The notes: a model not told the origin generated them from the letters alone. Shown: positions 37,593-47,827, counted from the first letter of the stretch. The stretch: DNA of 54,579 nt from Mycobacterium parascrofulaceum ATCC BAA-614 (GCF_000164135.1 NZ_GG770553.1:1543188-1597766); one strand, 5' to 3'. A program made the numbers and translations.

Positions 37593-38503
37593 GATTCGAA
37601 GTCCAGCCAGCGGTCGACGTCGAATGCGTCCTCGACGGCGCGGATCGTCGCACCGCCGCAACCGGGGTAGTGCGCCGGGATCACCGCGGCCTTCGCCCCG
37701 ACGGCCTCGGTGAATATCCGGCGGCGGGTCGCCGCGGCGGCGGGCGCGTCGACGTCGAAGGCACAGGCGTCGGCGGGCCGGCGGAGTTGCAGCGGGCTGT
37801 GCGTGAGGTCGCCGACGAAGACCGCGGGCCGACCCGCGTCCAGCCACAGCACCGAGGAGCCCGGGGTGTGCCCGGGCGCGGGGCGCAGCCGCAGCGAGGC
37901 GCTGATCCGGTAATCGTCGGACCACTGGACGAGCTGGCCCGCCGCATCGATGGGCGCAACGCTGTCGGCGAACACCAATTCGTCGCCCCGCTGCTGCGCC
38001 GCCTCCTCGTCGCTGCGTGGCGTGCGCCGCGCGGCTGGCCCGTCGGGCGCGAAATGGCGGTAGTCGGCGGCGGGCACCAGGTAGCGTGCGTTGGGGAACG
38101 TCGGCACCCACGAGCCGTCGGCGAGGGTGGTGTTCCACCCCACGTGGTCGGAGTGGACGTGGGTATTGACCACGACGTCCACGGTGTCGGGGTCGACGCC
38201 CGCGGAGCGCAGCGCGGCCGGGAACGCGGTGTCCAGGTGGTCCAGGGGCGGCATGTGGGGGCGGGGGCGGTCGTTGCCGACGCCGGTGTCGACCACGACC
38301 GTCAACCCGTCGACCTCGATGACCCAGCTCTGGATCGCGATGTGCCACTGGTCGGTCGAGGGGTCGAAGAAGTCGGGTACCAGCAGGTCGGCATTGTCGC
38401 GCCAGCCGGCCGGCGGCGTGTGCGGGAAGAACCTTGTGCCCAGGTCGAATTGAAGCTCGAGTACGCGCACCACGCGGGCGTGGCCGAACCGGACCGGGCG
38501 CAT
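37586..38503 (-). CDS. Metallo-beta-lactamase-fold hydrolase
   Basis: A 305-residue MBL-fold protein. The metal motif HVHSDHVGW fits HxHxDH, with further ligands in [10 protein letters not shown] and FVGDLTHSP and a late His in VIPAHYPG. The arrangement resembles lactonase or quorum-quenching-type members and not class B beta-lactamases. ATG 38503 overlaps the fucA stop (ATGA), so it is co-translated with the aldolase and dehydrogenase. A lactone or ester in the same sugar-acid pathway is a plausible substrate (inference). I do not recall it at this locus in M. tuberculosis. Confidence 0.85.
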   Translation of the reverse strand: MRPVRFGHARVVRVLELQFDLGTRFFPHTPPAGWRDNADLLVPDFFDPSTDQWHIAIQSWVIEVDGLTVVVDTGVGNDRPRPHMPPLDHLDTAFPAALRSAGVDPDTVDVVVNTHVHSDHVGWNTTLADGSWVPTFPNARYLVPAADYRHFAPDGPAARRTPRSDEEAAQQRGDELVFADSVAPIDAAGQLVQWSDDYRISASLRLRPAPGHTPGSSVLWLDAGRPAVFVGDLTHSPLQLRRPADACAFDVDAPAAAATRRRIFTEAVGAKAAVIPAHYPGCGGATIRAVEDAFDVDRWLDFESL

Positions 38504-39156
38504 CAGGCGTTGGCGCGCAGGTAGCCGTAGACGCTGGCGAAGTTGCGGTTCACGTCCTCGGGGATGGGCACCGGACCGCCGAGAGCCCTGGCCCCCCAGA
38601 CGATTTGGGCGGTGCGCTCCACCAGGGCGGTGATGTGCAGCGCCTTGTCCGGCCGGGGGCCCACGGCCACCAGGCCGTGGTTGGCGATCAGCGCGGCGCC
38701 GCGGCCGTCGAGCGCCTTGACGGCGTTGGCGCCGACGTCGGGCGTGCCGGACGCGGCGTAGTCGGTGCACCGGACGTCGCCGCCGCAGTACACCGCGAAC
38801 TCGTCGATGCAGGCCGGAATCGGTTGGTGCGCAATGGCGAACATGGTCGCCCACACCGGATGGCTGTGGATGACGCTGCCGATGTCGTCGAAGGCGCGGT
38901 AGCAGGCCAGGTGCAGCTGCATCTCCGAGGACGGGGAGCGGCCGTCGGCGGCCTGCAGCACCGCGCCCTGCGGGTCCACCAGCACCAGGTCGTCGAGCTG
39001 CATGTCGCGGTAGTCGACCGACGACGGCGTGATCACGATGTTGCCGTCGTCGCGCCGCGCGGAGATGTTGCCCGCGGTCCCCTCGACGAGCCCCCGGCGC
39101 AGCATGTCCTTGGCCGAGTCCAGCACGGCGGTCTCGGCGTTGGCTACCGATTTCAT
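38503..39156 (-). CDS. fucA: Class II aldolase/adducin family protein (FucA-like)
   Basis: A 217-residue class II aldolase. The phosphate-binding GTAGNISAR (residues 27-35), Glu78 in SPSSEMQLH, and the zinc ligands His97 and His99 in VIHSHPVW fit L-fuculose-1-phosphate aldolase relatives; a later His in [10 protein letters not shown] completes the site. These enzymes cleave ketose-1-phosphates to dihydroxyacetone phosphate and an aldehyde. The true sugar is not determined. It overlaps both neighbours by four bases. Confidence 0.85.
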   Translation of the reverse strand: MKSVANAETAVLDSAKDMLRRGLVEGTAGNISARRDDGNIVITPSSVDYRDMQLDDLVLVDPQGAVLQAADGRSPSSEMQLHLACYRAFDDIGSVIHSHPVWATMFAIAHQPIPACIDEFAVYCGGDVRCTDYAASGTPDVGANAVKALDGRGAALIANHGLVAVGPRPDKALHITALVERTAQIVWGARALGGPVPIPEDVNRNFASVYGYLRANA

Positions 39157-40133
39157 GGGCCCAGCACCTCCGGGTTGACGATGTGGGCGGGCGCGTTGCC
39201 GGCCAGCAGCGCCTCCAGGTCGTCGGCCACCATCTGCGCCTGCCGTGCCTCAGTGTTCCACGTGGCGCCGCCGATGTGGGGCGTCAAGACGACGTTGGGC
39301 ATGCCGACCAGGGGGTGGTCGGTGGGCAGCCATTCGCCGACGAAGTGGTCCAGGCCGGCGGCGGCCACCTTGCCGTCGCGCAGCGCGCCGACGAGCGCGT
39401 CGGTGTCGTGCAGCTGCGCGCGGGCGGTGTTGAGGAACACCACGCCGTCGCGCATCGCGGCGAACTGCTCGGCGCCGATCATGCCGACGGTGTCCTCGGT
39501 GACGGGGGCATGCATGGAGACGACGTCGGCCTCGTCCAGCAGCTCGTCCAGGCCATGCCGCGCGTCGTCGTTGTAGGGGTCGTGCGCGATGACGCGCAGG
39601 CCCAGCCCGGCCAGCCGCCAGCGGGTGGCGCGGCCGACGGCGCCCAGGCCCACCAGCCCGGCGGTGAGCCCGGCGACCTCCCAGCCGCGGAACCGTTGGT
39701 AGGGGATGCTGCCGTCGCGAAAGATGTTGCCGCTGCGGACATCCGCGTCGGCGGGCAGCAGTTGACGGGTGGTCACCAGCAGCAGCGCCACCGTCATCTC
39801 GGCGACCGCGTCGGCGTTGCGGCCCGGGGTGTTGAGCACCGGGACACCCGCCGCGGTGGCCCCCGCGATGTCGACGTTGTTGGGGTCCCCGCGGGTGGAA
39901 GCGACCACCCGCAGCCCCCGCTCGAACACCGGCCCGGCCACCGAATCGCTTTCCACCACAACGACATCGGCGGACTCCGCCGAGATGCGCTCGGCCAGTT
40001 GTTCGGCGCTGTAGATCCGCAGCGGGGTCTGCTCGATCCATGGGTCGTAGACCACGTCGACCAGTTCCCGGAGCTTGGCGAAGCCCGCCCCCCGCAAGGG
40101 GGCGGTCACCAAGGCGCGCGGTCTTGACGTCAC
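39153..40133 (-). CDS. serA2: D-2-hydroxyacid dehydrogenase (SerA2-like)
   Basis: A 326-residue NAD-dependent dehydrogenase. The nucleotide-binding motif is GLVGLGAVGRATRWRLAGLG. The catalytic arginine segment reads FLNTARAQLHD, and PHIGGATWNTE carries the active-site His. It lacks the ACT-type regulatory domains of full phosphoglycerate dehydrogenase, so a serine-pathway role is doubtful despite the conventional name. GTG 40133 is preferred; TTG 40142 would add three residues. It diverges from the kinase gene with 21 nt between them. Confidence 0.83.
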   Translation of the reverse strand: MTSRPRALVTAPLRGAGFAKLRELVDVVYDPWIEQTPLRIYSAEQLAERISAESADVVVVESDSVAGPVFERGLRVVASTRGDPNNVDIAGATAAGVPVLNTPGRNADAVAEMTVALLLVTTRQLLPADADVRSGNIFRDGSIPYQRFRGWEVAGLTAGLVGLGAVGRATRWRLAGLGLRVIAHDPYNDDARHGLDELLDEADVVSMHAPVTEDTVGMIGAEQFAAMRDGVVFLNTARAQLHDTDALVGALRDGKVAAAGLDHFVGEWLPTDHPLVGMPNVVLTPHIGGATWNTEARQAQMVADDLEALLAGNAPAHIVNPEVLGP

Positions 40134-40154
40134 GAACCCCAATGCTGGCGTACG

Positions 40155-41522
40155 GTGACGCCCGTGTCACGTGATGACGTCACAATCGGCATCGACGTCG
40201 GGAGCACCGCGGTCAAGGCGGTGGCCGCGGACGCCGACGGCCGGGTGACCGCACGGGCGCGCATCCCGCACCGGTTGCTGGTGCCGGCCCCGAACCGGCT
40301 CGAGCACGACGCCGGCGAGGCGTGGCGGCGCGGGCCGGTCGCGGCCCTGAACGAGCTGGATCGTCCAGACGCGAAAGCGGTGGCCGTCTCGGCGATGGTG
40401 CCCTCCCTGACCGCCGTCGACGCCGCGGGTGAGCCGATGACGGCGGGGTTGCTGTACGGCGACGAACGTGGCCGCGCGCCCCAACAGCAGGCCCAGCCGC
40501 TGCCGGCGCTCGGCGAGGCCGCCGAGTTCCTGCGCTGGACCGCGGCGCAGGCGCCGGACGCGGCCGGGTACTGGCCGGCGCCGGCCGTGGCCAACCACGC
40601 GCTGGCGGGCGAGGCGGTGATCGACTTCGCCACCGCCGCGACCGCGTACCCGCTGTTCGACGGGACGGGCTGGGACCCCGAGGCGTGCGCCGAACGCGGC
40701 GCGCGGCCCGATCAGATGCCGCGCGTGGAGAGCATGGGGGCCGCGGTGGGGCAGGTGCACGGCGGCGGCGCCGCGCTGGGGATCGGCGCGATCGACGCGC
40801 TGTGCGAGCAGATGGTGGCCGGTGCCGACCGCGACGGCGACGTGCTGGTGCTGTGCGGCACCACGTTGATCGTGTGGACGACCATCCCCGAGGCCCGGCA
40901 GGTGCCCGGCCTGTGGACCATCCCCCACACGGCCGCGGGCAAGAGCCAGATCGGCGGGGCCAGCAACGCCGGCGGGCTGTTCCTCGGCTGGGTGGACCGG
41001 GTGCTCGCACCCGGCGATCCCGCGGACGCGCGGCCCGGTGGGGTGCCGGTCTGGTCGCCCTACATCCGTGGCGAGCGCACCCCGTTCCACGACCCGGGTC
41101 GCCGGGCCGTGCTCGACGCCCTGGACCTGACCCACGACGCGGCCGCGCTGCGCCGGGCCGCCTACGAGGCGTCCGGCTTCGTCGTCCGCCAGCTCATCGA
41201 GCTGAGCGGGGCGCCGGTCGCGCGCGTCGTCGCCACCGGCGGCGGCACCCGGGTCGAGCCGTGGATGCAGGCCATCGCCGATGCCACCGGGCGGCCGGTC
41301 GAGGTGTCCGCGGTACCCGAGGGCGCGGCGCTCGGCGCGGCCTTCCTCGCGCGCATGGCGGCCGGCCTGGAAACGTCGATCGCCGACGCCGCCCGCTGGG
41401 CCCGCACCGCACGCGTCGTCGAACCCGACCCCGCCTGGGCCGCCGCGGTCGACGACCGCTACCGGCGGTTCCTCGAATTGGGAACCCGCCGATGTGGCGC
41501 GCTACCACCGGCGGCGTTCTAG
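40155..41522 (+). CDS. xylB: FGGY-family carbohydrate kinase (XylB-like)
   Basis: A 455-residue sugar kinase with start GTG 40155. The ATP-phosphate loop GIDVGSTAVKAVAADADG is at the N-terminus. The second domain has LVLCGTTLIVWTT, the FGGY-like signature region PYIRGERTPFHD, and VVATGGGTRVEPWMQAIAD. It phosphorylates a pentulose or related polyol. It is divergent from the dehydrogenase/aldolase/MBL operon, so together they could form one catabolic module. Confidence 0.87.
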   Translation: MTPVSRDDVTIGIDVGSTAVKAVAADADGRVTARARIPHRLLVPAPNRLEHDAGEAWRRGPVAALNELDRPDAKAVAVSAMVPSLTAVDAAGEPMTAGLLYGDERGRAPQQQAQPLPALGEAAEFLRWTAAQAPDAAGYWPAPAVANHALAGEAVIDFATAATAYPLFDGTGWDPEACAERGARPDQMPRVESMGAAVGQVHGGGAALGIGAIDALCEQMVAGADRDGDVLVLCGTTLIVWTTIPEARQVPGLWTIPHTAAGKSQIGGASNAGGLFLGWVDRVLAPGDPADARPGGVPVWSPYIRGERTPFHDPGRRAVLDALDLTHDAAALRRAAYEASGFVVRQLIELSGAPVARVVATGGGTRVEPWMQAIADATGRPVEVSAVPEGAALGAAFLARMAAGLETSIADAARWARTARVVEPDPAWAAAVDDRYRRFLELGTRRCGALPPAAF

Positions 41523-41531
41523 GCTGGTGCA

Positions 41532-42197
41532 ATGACCGACCACGACCGCAAAGCCGCCCGTCGCGAGATCGCCGATGCCCTGCTGAAAGCCCTTGAACGG
41601 CGGCACGAGATCGCCGATGTCGTGGTGGAATCCGAGAACAAGGCGGCCGCGGTCGAGGCGATCGTCCGCCTGCTCGACACCTCCCACGTGGCGGCCGAGG
41701 CCGTGATGGGGATGTCGTTCGATCAGCTCACCATCGACTCGCGCCGCAAGATCCTCGCCGAACTCGAGGACCTCAACAAGCAGCTCAGCTTCACCCTGGG
41801 CGAGCGCCCGGCCAGTTCGGGGGAGACCCTGGAGCTGCGGCCCTTCTCCGCCGAGAGGGACCGCGACATCTTCGCCGCCCGCACCGAGGACATGGGTGCC
41901 GCCGGCGACGGCTCCGGCGGGCCGGCCGGCAACCTCGACGACGAGATCGGCGCGGCGCTGGGGCGCCTCGACGACGAGGAGGCCGCCTGGTTCGTGGCCG
42001 TCGACTCGGGCGAGAAGGTCGGCATGGTGTTCGGTGAGCTGCTCGGCGGCGAGGTGAACGTGCGGATCTGGATTCACCCCGAGCACCGCAAGAAGGGCTA
42101 CGGCACGGCCGCGCTGCGCAAGTCGCGCACCGAGATGGCCTGGTGCTTCCCCGCCGTGCCGATGGTGGTGCGCGCGCCGGCCGCCAGGCCCGCCTAG
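41532..42197 (+). CDS. GNAT acetyltransferase with a GyrA-like N-terminal segment (Rv0730-like)
   Basis: A 221-residue protein. Residues about 8-88 (REIADALLKALERRHEIADV... through SRRKILAELEDLNKQL) closely resemble the GyrA helical segment after the breakage-reunion core (RAHILRGLVKALDALDEVI...ERQRIIDDL). Residues about 100-215 form a GNAT domain, with the acetyl-CoA loop HPEHRKKGYGTAALR. The C-terminal Pro/Ala run is short. The target is unknown; a gyrase-related or DNA-associated partner is a speculation raised by the fusion. It starts 9 nt after xylB. Confidence 0.75.
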   Translation: MTDHDRKAARREIADALLKALERRHEIADVVVESENKAAAVEAIVRLLDTSHVAAEAVMGMSFDQLTIDSRRKILAELEDLNKQLSFTLGERPASSGETLELRPFSAERDRDIFAARTEDMGAAGDGSGGPAGNLDDEIGAALGRLDDEEAAWFVAVDSGEKVGMVFGELLGGEVNVRIWIHPEHRKKGYGTAALRKSRTEMAWCFPAVPMVVRAPAARPA

Positions 42198-42206
42198 CCG
42201 GAAAAG

Positions 42207-42222
42207 GCCGGTGGCCACCGGC
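42207..42222. terminator. Palindromic hairpin after the GNAT gene
   Basis: GCCGGTGGCCACCGGC is a perfect 16-bp palindrome 9 nt downstream of the GNAT stop. As RNA it would fold to about a 6-bp stem with a 4-nt loop. It is a likely 3'-end structure for the xylB-GNAT unit. Confidence 0.5.
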
Positions 42223-42388
42223 ACGAATCTTCCGCGGCTGCCTCCCGAACCGCGCCGCGGCGCTTCACAGCAAATCTCAAGCTGACTGTAACGATCCATT
42301 CATAAAATCCGCGTTACTCGCGTGTTGAATACTCAGTACTCTCTGGCCGAGAGCGAACGCGTCCGTTGACCTGGAAAACGAGGATTCC

Positions 42389-43651
42389 ATGGACTTTGCG
42401 TTATTACCGCCGGAGGTCAATTCCGCTCTGATGTATGCGGGTCCCGGAGCCGCTCCGATGCTGGCCGCCGCAGCCGGATGGGACGCGGTGGCCGCCAGCC
42501 TGGAATCCGCCGCCGGGGGCTATTCGTCGGCGGTCGCGGGGCTGAGCGGCCTCGTGTGGTCAGGCCCGTCGTCGATGCTGATGACGGCCGCGGTGACCCC
42601 GTACGTGGCCTGGTTGCAGGCGGGTGCCGCTCAGGCCGCGCAGACCGCCGAACAGGCCTATGTCGCGGCGGCCGCTTACGAGGCGGCGTTCGCGATGACG
42701 GTGCCGCCGCCGGTGATCGCGGCCAACCGCGCACAGTTGATGGCGTTGGTCGCGACCAACTTCTTCGGGCAGAACACGCCGGCGATCATGGCGACCGAGG
42801 CGCAGTACGCGGAGATGTGGACACAAGACGCCACCGCGATGTACGGCTACGCGGCCGCATCCTCGGCCGCGAGCGCACTGGCCCCCTTCACCGAACCGCC
42901 GCAGACCACCAACTCCTCCGCGCAGGCCGATCAGGCCCGCGCGCTGACCCAGGCCGCCGGCAACGCCACCAGCGCCCGCACCCAGTCTTTGGTTCAGCTG
43001 GCCTCGACCAACACCACCCAGCACGCTGCGGCGACCACCGGTGGGGTCGACCCGCCCCTGCCGCCCGGCACCAGCGCCAACATCGCACCCGGCGGCGCCA
43101 CCGTCCACGTGGGCGTCACCGTCACCGTCAGCAACGGCTATCCTGTCGACTTCGTGAGCGGCACCAGCGCCACCAACCAGACCACCGTTTACATCCCCAG
43201 CGGGACCGCCACGTACGTGCTGAGCGACGGCACCGTGGGCACCCTCCAGGCGGGCCACGATGCCCTTCCGCTGAACACCTCGGGCAGCATCCTCAGTGGC
43301 ACTTTTCAATACACCGGCGCGGGCGTGGGAGGCCACCTGTCCATCCCGGGCGGCTCTGTCACCGGCACCCCCGGCACCGTCGGCGGCTACGTGACCGAAA
43401 ACGCCGCCGGCCTCGTCACCGACCTGAACCTGTCCTCCGGGAGTCAGACATTTTTCACCACCGGCCCAACCGTCGTCACCCCCGTCACGCCCACCTCGTC
43501 GACCCCGTTGGCGGCGGCGCCCGCGGCGAGCGCACCGGGCCTGGCGGGCAACGCGGGGATCCAACCCCAACTCAACGCCGAGGCGCTGGCGGAATGGGCG
43601 CGCACCTTGTCCGGCGGTGAACTCGCTACGGACCTGGTCGCGGCTCCCTGA
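42389..43651 (+). CDS. PPE family protein
   Basis: A 420-residue protein. Pro7-Pro8-Glu9 ([18 protein letters not shown]) gives the PPE signature, and the WxG turn is VWSGPSS. The helical PPE domain covers about residues 1-175. The rest is Thr/Ser/Gly-rich, with a beta-like region ([21 protein letters not shown]). PPE proteins are usually exported by ESX type VII systems with a PE partner; none is adjacent. The expected SVP tail motif is missing from this frame but present in the next ORF, so the gene may be split. Confidence 0.85.
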   Translation: MDFALLPPEVNSALMYAGPGAAPMLAAAAGWDAVAASLESAAGGYSSAVAGLSGLVWSGPSSMLMTAAVTPYVAWLQAGAAQAAQTAEQAYVAAAAYEAAFAMTVPPPVIAANRAQLMALVATNFFGQNTPAIMATEAQYAEMWTQDATAMYGYAAASSAASALAPFTEPPQTTNSSAQADQARALTQAAGNATSARTQSLVQLASTNTTQHAAATTGGVDPPLPPGTSANIAPGGATVHVGVTVTVSNGYPVDFVSGTSATNQTTVYIPSGTATYVLSDGTVGTLQAGHDALPLNTSGSILSGTFQYTGAGVGGHLSIPGGSVTGTPGTVGGYVTENAAGLVTDLNLSSGSQTFFTTGPTVVTPVTPTSSTPLAAAPAASAPGLAGNAGIQPQLNAEALAEWARTLSGGELATDLVAAP

Positions 43652-43664
43652 GAACGGAGCGAAC

Positions 43665-43970
43665 GTGATGGGCGGTGCGGCGGCGGGCGGGGCGAACGCC
43701 CCGGTGCCGCGATCGCTGCACGACTTTTCCAGTGTTCGGGTGGCGTCCGCCGGGTTGGGCGAGGCGGCTTCGCTCGGGTCGTTGTCGGTTCCGCGCAACT
43801 GGTCGGGGCCTCGTGAGCCCGAACCGACTCCGGCTGACGGCGTCGCCACCGGCCCCAGCTTCGCCGTGCCCTCGGCGCGCGGGTTCGAGCGCGGGCTGAT
43901 GTCGATGATGACGGGGCGCCGCCCCGCCGTGCGGGCGACGGATCGCGACGAACGCGACGAGGACGCCTAG
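43665..43970 (+). CDS. PPE-SVP C-terminal fragment in a separate frame
   Basis: An ORF of about 100 residues (GTG 43665 or ATG 43668; the frame is open from 43617). It contains [17 protein letters not shown], the GxxSVPxxW hallmark that normally ends PPE-SVP proteins. It lies 14 nt after the PPE stop, in another frame. Either a frameshift has split one PPE-SVP gene, or the tail is translated as a second cistron (GGAG lies just upstream). It overlaps the convergent methyltransferase stop by four bases. Confidence 0.6.
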   Translation: MMGGAAAGGANAPVPRSLHDFSSVRVASAGLGEAASLGSLSVPRNWSGPREPEPTPADGVATGPSFAVPSARGFERGLMSMMTGRRPAVRATDRDERDEDA

Positions 43971-44872
43971 CTCAGCGTCGCGGTCACGGCGACGATGTTG
44001 CGCAACTGGGACGTCTCGTCGTCCGGGAAGACCAGGCCGTAGTCGGCGAAGTACTCCCGCCGTTCCCGGGTGGTCACCTGCCAGCCCCGGCCGGTCAGGT
44101 AGTCCACGACATTGCTGCGCTCGCCGTCGAAGAACAGTCCGGACAGGTCGATGTCGCAACCCAGGTTGGCCCATCGCTGGTTGAACTGCTTCGCGCGTTC
44201 GCTCATCGTCCGGCCGGCGTCACCGTGGAATTCGGTGGCCAGCTTGCTCCCGGGCGCGCTGAGCTCGGTGATGTTGTCGAACAGCCGGTCCTGGGCCTGC
44301 GGCGGCAGGTACATCAACAGGCCCTCGGCGCTCCAGGACGTCGGCCGCCGGGGGTCAAAGCCGCTGCGCCGCAAGGCTTCCGGCCAGTCATCGCGCAGGT
44401 CGACGCTGACCGTCCGCCGGTCCGCGGTGGGCGTGGCGCCGAGCCCCGCCATGGCGGCGGACTTGAAGTCGACCACCTTGGGCTGGTCGACCTCGTAGAC
44501 GACGCTGCCGGGCGGCCAGCTCAACCGGTACGCGCGGGCGTCCAGGCCGGCGGCGAGGATCACCGACTGGCGGACGCCGTCGCGGGCGGCGTTGAGGAAG
44601 AAGTCGTCGAAGAAGCGGGTGCGCACCGCGATCGAATCGGTCTCGAGCTGTAGGTCCCGTTCGCCGTCCTGGGCGTCGGCTCGATCCAGTTCGCCGTCGA
44701 CCAGGCGGCGGAAGAATTCCAGCCCCACGGCGCGCACCAGCGGCGCCGCGAACGGGTCGTCGATGATCGGGTCGGCGCCCTCGCTGGCCAGGGCGCGCGC
44801 CGCGGCGACCATCGTTGCCGTGGCGCCGACGCTGGAGGCCAGGTCCCAGCTGTCTTGGTCCGTGCGTGTCAT
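43967..44872 (-). CDS. SAM-dependent methyltransferase, TIGR00027 family (copy 4, Rv0731c-like)
   Basis: A 301-residue paralogue of the 34-37 kb set. Its signatures are [57 protein letters not shown] and [39 protein letters not shown] 44872 is preceded by an A/T-rich stretch with TTTGCTAAG on the coding strand, resembling the palindrome before copy 3. It is convergent with the PPE tail and divergent from secY. Confidence 0.88.
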   Translation of the reverse strand: MTRTDQDSWDLASSVGATATMVAAARALASEGADPIIDDPFAAPLVRAVGLEFFRRLVDGELDRADAQDGERDLQLETDSIAVRTRFFDDFFLNAARDGVRQSVILAAGLDARAYRLSWPPGSVVYEVDQPKVVDFKSAAMAGLGATPTADRRTVSVDLRDDWPEALRRSGFDPRRPTSWSAEGLLMYLPPQAQDRLFDNITELSAPGSKLATEFHGDAGRTMSERAKQFNQRWANLGCDIDLSGLFFDGERSNVVDYLTGRGWQVTTRERREYFADYGLVFPDDETSQLRNIVAVTATLS

Positions 44873-45007
44873 GGTGCTCCCATTTACTTAGCAAATGCAA
44901 CGAATCAAGAGCACTCTACGCTCCACGGCTTGCCGCTTCCTGTGCTTTCCCGGGTCTCAAATGGGCTGGGGCCGACGGCCGTGGACGGACTTGCCCAGAT
45001 CAGCTGT

Positions 45008-45026
45008 TAGTCTCGTACACGGTTTG
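45008..45026 (+). promoter_or_regulatory. Weak candidate secY promoter
   Basis: TAGTCT (45008-45013) fits a TANNNT -10 element, and GGTTTG (45021-45026) follows after seven bases. That faintly recalls the GGTTGC start regions of the S10 and spc promoters. No acceptable -35 lies at 16-18 nt, so the call is weak. The leader would be about 90 nt. Confidence 0.3.
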
Positions 45027-45115
45027 ACGCGCTTAGATTGGGTCGGCCGTACGTCCTGGCCTGCGGGTGTTGGGCGCGTGATGCAAGAGACCCCCCGGGC
45101 TGCGCAGGAGGAAGA

Positions 45116-46441
45116 GTGCTTTCGGCTTTCATCTCATCGCTGCGGACAGTCGACCTGAGACGGAAGATCCTCTTCACGCTGGGCATCGTCGTTCTCTATC
45201 GGCTGGGCGCGGCTCTGCCGTCCCCCGGCGTCAATTTCCCCAACGTCCAGCAATGCATCAAGGAGGCCAGCGGCGGCGCCGCGGGGCAGATCTATTCGCT
45301 GATCAACCTGTTCTCCGGCGGTGCCCTGCTGAAACTGACGGTGTTCGCGGTCGGGGTGATGCCCTACATCACCGCCAGCATCATCGTGCAGCTGCTCACC
45401 GTGGTCATCCCTCGGTTCGAGGAACTGCGCAAGGAGGGCCAGTCCGGCCAGGCCAAGATGACGCAGTACACCCGCTACCTGGCGATCGCGCTGGCGATCC
45501 TGCAGGCGACCAGCATCGTGGCGCTGGCGGCCAACGGCGGGCTGCTGCAGGGCTGCTCGCTGGACATCATCGCCGACCAGAGCATCTTCACGCTGGTCGT
45601 CATCGTGATGGTGATGACGGCCGGTGCGGCGCTGGTGATGTGGATGGGTGAGCTGATCACCGAGCGGGGCATCGGCAACGGCATGTCGCTGCTGATCTTC
45701 GTCGGCATCGCGGCCCGAATCCCGTCCGAGGGCAAGACCATCCTGGACAGCCGCGGCGGGGCCATCTTCGCCGCCGTCTGCGTCGCCGCCCTGGTCATCA
45801 TCGTCGGCGTGGTGTTCGTCGAGCAGGGGCAGCGCCGCATCCCGGTGCAGTACGCCAAGCGCATGGTGGGCCGGCGCATGTACGGCGGAACGTCGACCTA
45901 CCTACCGCTCAAGGTCAACCAGGCCGGCGTCATCCCGGTCATCTTCGCGTCGTCGCTCATCTACATCCCGCACCTGATCACGCAGCTGATCCGCAGCGGC
46001 AGTGGCGGGGTGGGCAACAGCTGGTGGGACAAGTTCGTCGGCAGTTACCTGTCCGACCCCAGCGACCCGATCTACATCGGCATCTACTTCGGGCTGATCA
46101 TCTTCTTCACGTACTTCTATGTGTCCATCACGTTCAACCCCGACGAGCGTGCCGACGAGATGAAGAAGTTCGGCGGGTTCATCCCCGGCATCCGGCCGGG
46201 CAAGCCCACCGCCGACTATCTGCGTTATGTGCTGAGCCGGATTACCCTGCCGGGCTCGATCTACCTCGGCGCCATTTCGGTGCTGCCGAATCTGTTCCTG
46301 CAAATCGGCAATGGCGGAGCGGTCCAGAATTTGCCGTTCGGCGGTACCGCGGTTTTGATCATGATTGGCGTCGGCTTGGATACGGTCAAGCAGATCGAGA
46401 GCCAGCTCATGCAGCGCAACTATGAAGGGTTCCTCAAGTGA
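45116..46441 (+). CDS. secY: Protein translocase subunit SecY
   Basis: A 441-residue SecY with ten membrane segments. Signatures are [26 protein letters not shown] after TM2, GERGIGNG-like [15 protein letters not shown], and [26 protein letters not shown] in the cytoplasmic C5 loop. It forms the Sec channel with SecE and SecG. GTG 45116 has AGGAGG at 45106-45111. It overlaps adk by GTGA, and map follows adk by 2 nt. Confidence 0.97.
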   Translation: MLSAFISSLRTVDLRRKILFTLGIVVLYRLGAALPSPGVNFPNVQQCIKEASGGAAGQIYSLINLFSGGALLKLTVFAVGVMPYITASIIVQLLTVVIPRFEELRKEGQSGQAKMTQYTRYLAIALAILQATSIVALAANGGLLQGCSLDIIADQSIFTLVVIVMVMTAGAALVMWMGELITERGIGNGMSLLIFVGIAARIPSEGKTILDSRGGAIFAAVCVAALVIIVGVVFVEQGQRRIPVQYAKRMVGRRMYGGTSTYLPLKVNQAGVIPVIFASSLIYIPHLITQLIRSGSGGVGNSWWDKFVGSYLSDPSDPIYIGIYFGLIIFFTYFYVSITFNPDERADEMKKFGGFIPGIRPGKPTADYLRYVLSRITLPGSIYLGAISVLPNLFLQIGNGGAVQNLPFGGTAVLIMIGVGLDTVKQIESQLMQRNYEGFLK

Positions 46442-46983
46442 GAGTCGTTTTGCTGGGGCCGCCGGGGGCGGGCAAGGGGACGCAGGCCCAGAAGCTCTCC
46501 GAAAAGCTCGGGATCCCGCACATCTCCACCGGAGAGCTGTTCCGCAGCAATATCGAGAACGGCACCAAACTCGGCCTGGAGGCCAAGCGCTACCTGGACG
46601 CCGGCGACCTGGTGCCCTCCGAGCTGACCAACCAGCTCGTCGACGACCGGCTGAGCGATGCCGATGCGGCCAACGGCTTCATCCTGGACGGGTTTCCGCG
46701 GTCCACCGAACAGGCCAAGGCGCTGCACGCCATGCTCGAACGCCGCGGCACCGACATCGACGCGGTGCTGGAGTTCCGCGTCTCGCAGGAGGAGTTGCTG
46801 CAACGGTTGAAGTCCCGTGGCCGCGCCGACGACACCGACGACGTCATCCTGAACCGGATGAAGGTCTACCGGGACGAGACCGCGCCGCTGCTGGAGTATT
46901 ACCGCGACGAACTCAAGACGGTCGACGCCATCGGCACGATGGACGAGGTGTTCGCCCGCGCCCTGCAAGCGCTGGGCAAGTAA
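46438..46983 (+). CDS. adk: Adenylate kinase
   Basis: A 181-residue short-type adenylate kinase. P-loop GPPGAGKGT is at residues 7-15, the AMP-binding segment is HISTGELFR, and GFPRSTEQA is the hinge motif. The zinc/LID insertion is absent, as in other mycobacterial Adk. It converts ATP + AMP to 2 ADP. GTG 46438 overlaps the secY stop. Confidence 0.97.
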   Translation: MRVVLLGPPGAGKGTQAQKLSEKLGIPHISTGELFRSNIENGTKLGLEAKRYLDAGDLVPSELTNQLVDDRLSDADAANGFILDGFPRSTEQAKALHAMLERRGTDIDAVLEFRVSQEELLQRLKSRGRADDTDDVILNRMKVYRDETAPLLEYYRDELKTVDAIGTMDEVFARALQALGK

Positions 46984-46985
46984 CC

Positions 46986-47786
46986 GTGAGACCGCTGGCG
47001 CGGCTGCGGAGTCGCAAGGTCGTGCCGCAGCGCACCCGCGACGAACTCGACGCGATGGCCGCGGCGGGGGCGGTGGTCGCGGCCGCGCTGCAGGCGGTGC
47101 GGGCGGCCGCGGTTGCCGGGGTGTCGACCCTGGGCCTCGACCACATCGCCGAGTCGGTGATCCGGGAGGCGGGCGCGATACCGTCGTTCCTCGGCTACCA
47201 CGGCTATCCCGCGTCGATCTGCGCGTCGGTCAACGAGCGGGTCGTGCACGGGATCCCTTCGGCCGCCGAGATCCTGGCGCCCGGCGACCTGGTCTCCATC
47301 GACTGCGGGGCGGTGCTGGACGGTTGGCACGGTGACGCCGCCGTCACGTTCGGCGTCGGCACCCTCGGCGCGGCCGATCAGGCGCTGTGCGACGCCACCA
47401 GGGAATCGCTGGAGGCCGGGATCGCGGCGATGGTGCCGGGCAACCGGCTGACCGACGTCTCGCACGCCATCGAAACGGGCACGCGGGCGGCCGGGGAACG
47501 GCACGGGCGGGCGTTCGGGATCGTGGAGGGCTACGGCGGCCACGGCATCGGGCGGCACATGCACATGGACCCCTTCCTGCCGAACGAGGGCTCACCCGGG
47601 CGCGGCCCGCTGCTGGCGCCCGGGTCGGTGCTGGCCATCGAACCGATGCTGACGCTGGGGACGGGCAAGACCGTGGTGCTCGACGACGAATGGACCGTGA
47701 CCACCTCCGACGGGTCCCGCGCGGCACACTGGGAACACACCGTGGCGGTCACCGACGCGGGGCCGCGCATCCTGACGCTGGCCTAG
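46986..47786 (+). CDS. map: Type I methionine aminopeptidase
   Basis: A 266-residue pita-bread-fold enzyme. Metal ligands are in [15 protein letters not shown] (two Asp), GHGIGRHMH (His), AIEPMLTLG (Glu) and WEHTVAV (Glu). It removes initiator methionine at the ribosome. It lacks the SH3-binding N-terminal extension of the second mycobacterial copy (MapB), so it corresponds to MapA. GTG 46986 follows adk by 2 nt. Confidence 0.96.
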   Translation: MRPLARLRSRKVVPQRTRDELDAMAAAGAVVAAALQAVRAAAVAGVSTLGLDHIAESVIREAGAIPSFLGYHGYPASICASVNERVVHGIPSAAEILAPGDLVSIDCGAVLDGWHGDAAVTFGVGTLGAADQALCDATRESLEAGIAAMVPGNRLTDVSHAIETGTRAAGERHGRAFGIVEGYGGHGIGRHMHMDPFLPNEGSPGRGPLLAPGSVLAIEPMLTLGTGKTVVLDDEWTVTTSDGSRAAHWEHTVAVTDAGPRILTLA

Positions 47787-47799
47787 CTGAACTGGCAAT

Positions 47800-47827
47800 T
47801 GAACCGAGCCGCGGTTCGCCTCGTTTC
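47800..47827 (+). promoter_or_regulatory. SigL-type autoregulatory promoter
   Basis: TGAACC (47800-47805), a 16-nt spacer and CGTTTC (47822-47827) fit the ECF pattern described for SigL in M. tuberculosis (TGAACC then CGTNTN-like). It lies 19 nt before the sigL start, implying autoregulation of sigL-rslA. Confidence 0.65.

Noticed and set aside
42290..42388. Promoter of the PPE gene around TACTCAGTACTCT
   Set aside because: A TANNNT -10 can be drawn, but no credible -35 and several overlapping choices exist; not strong enough to list.
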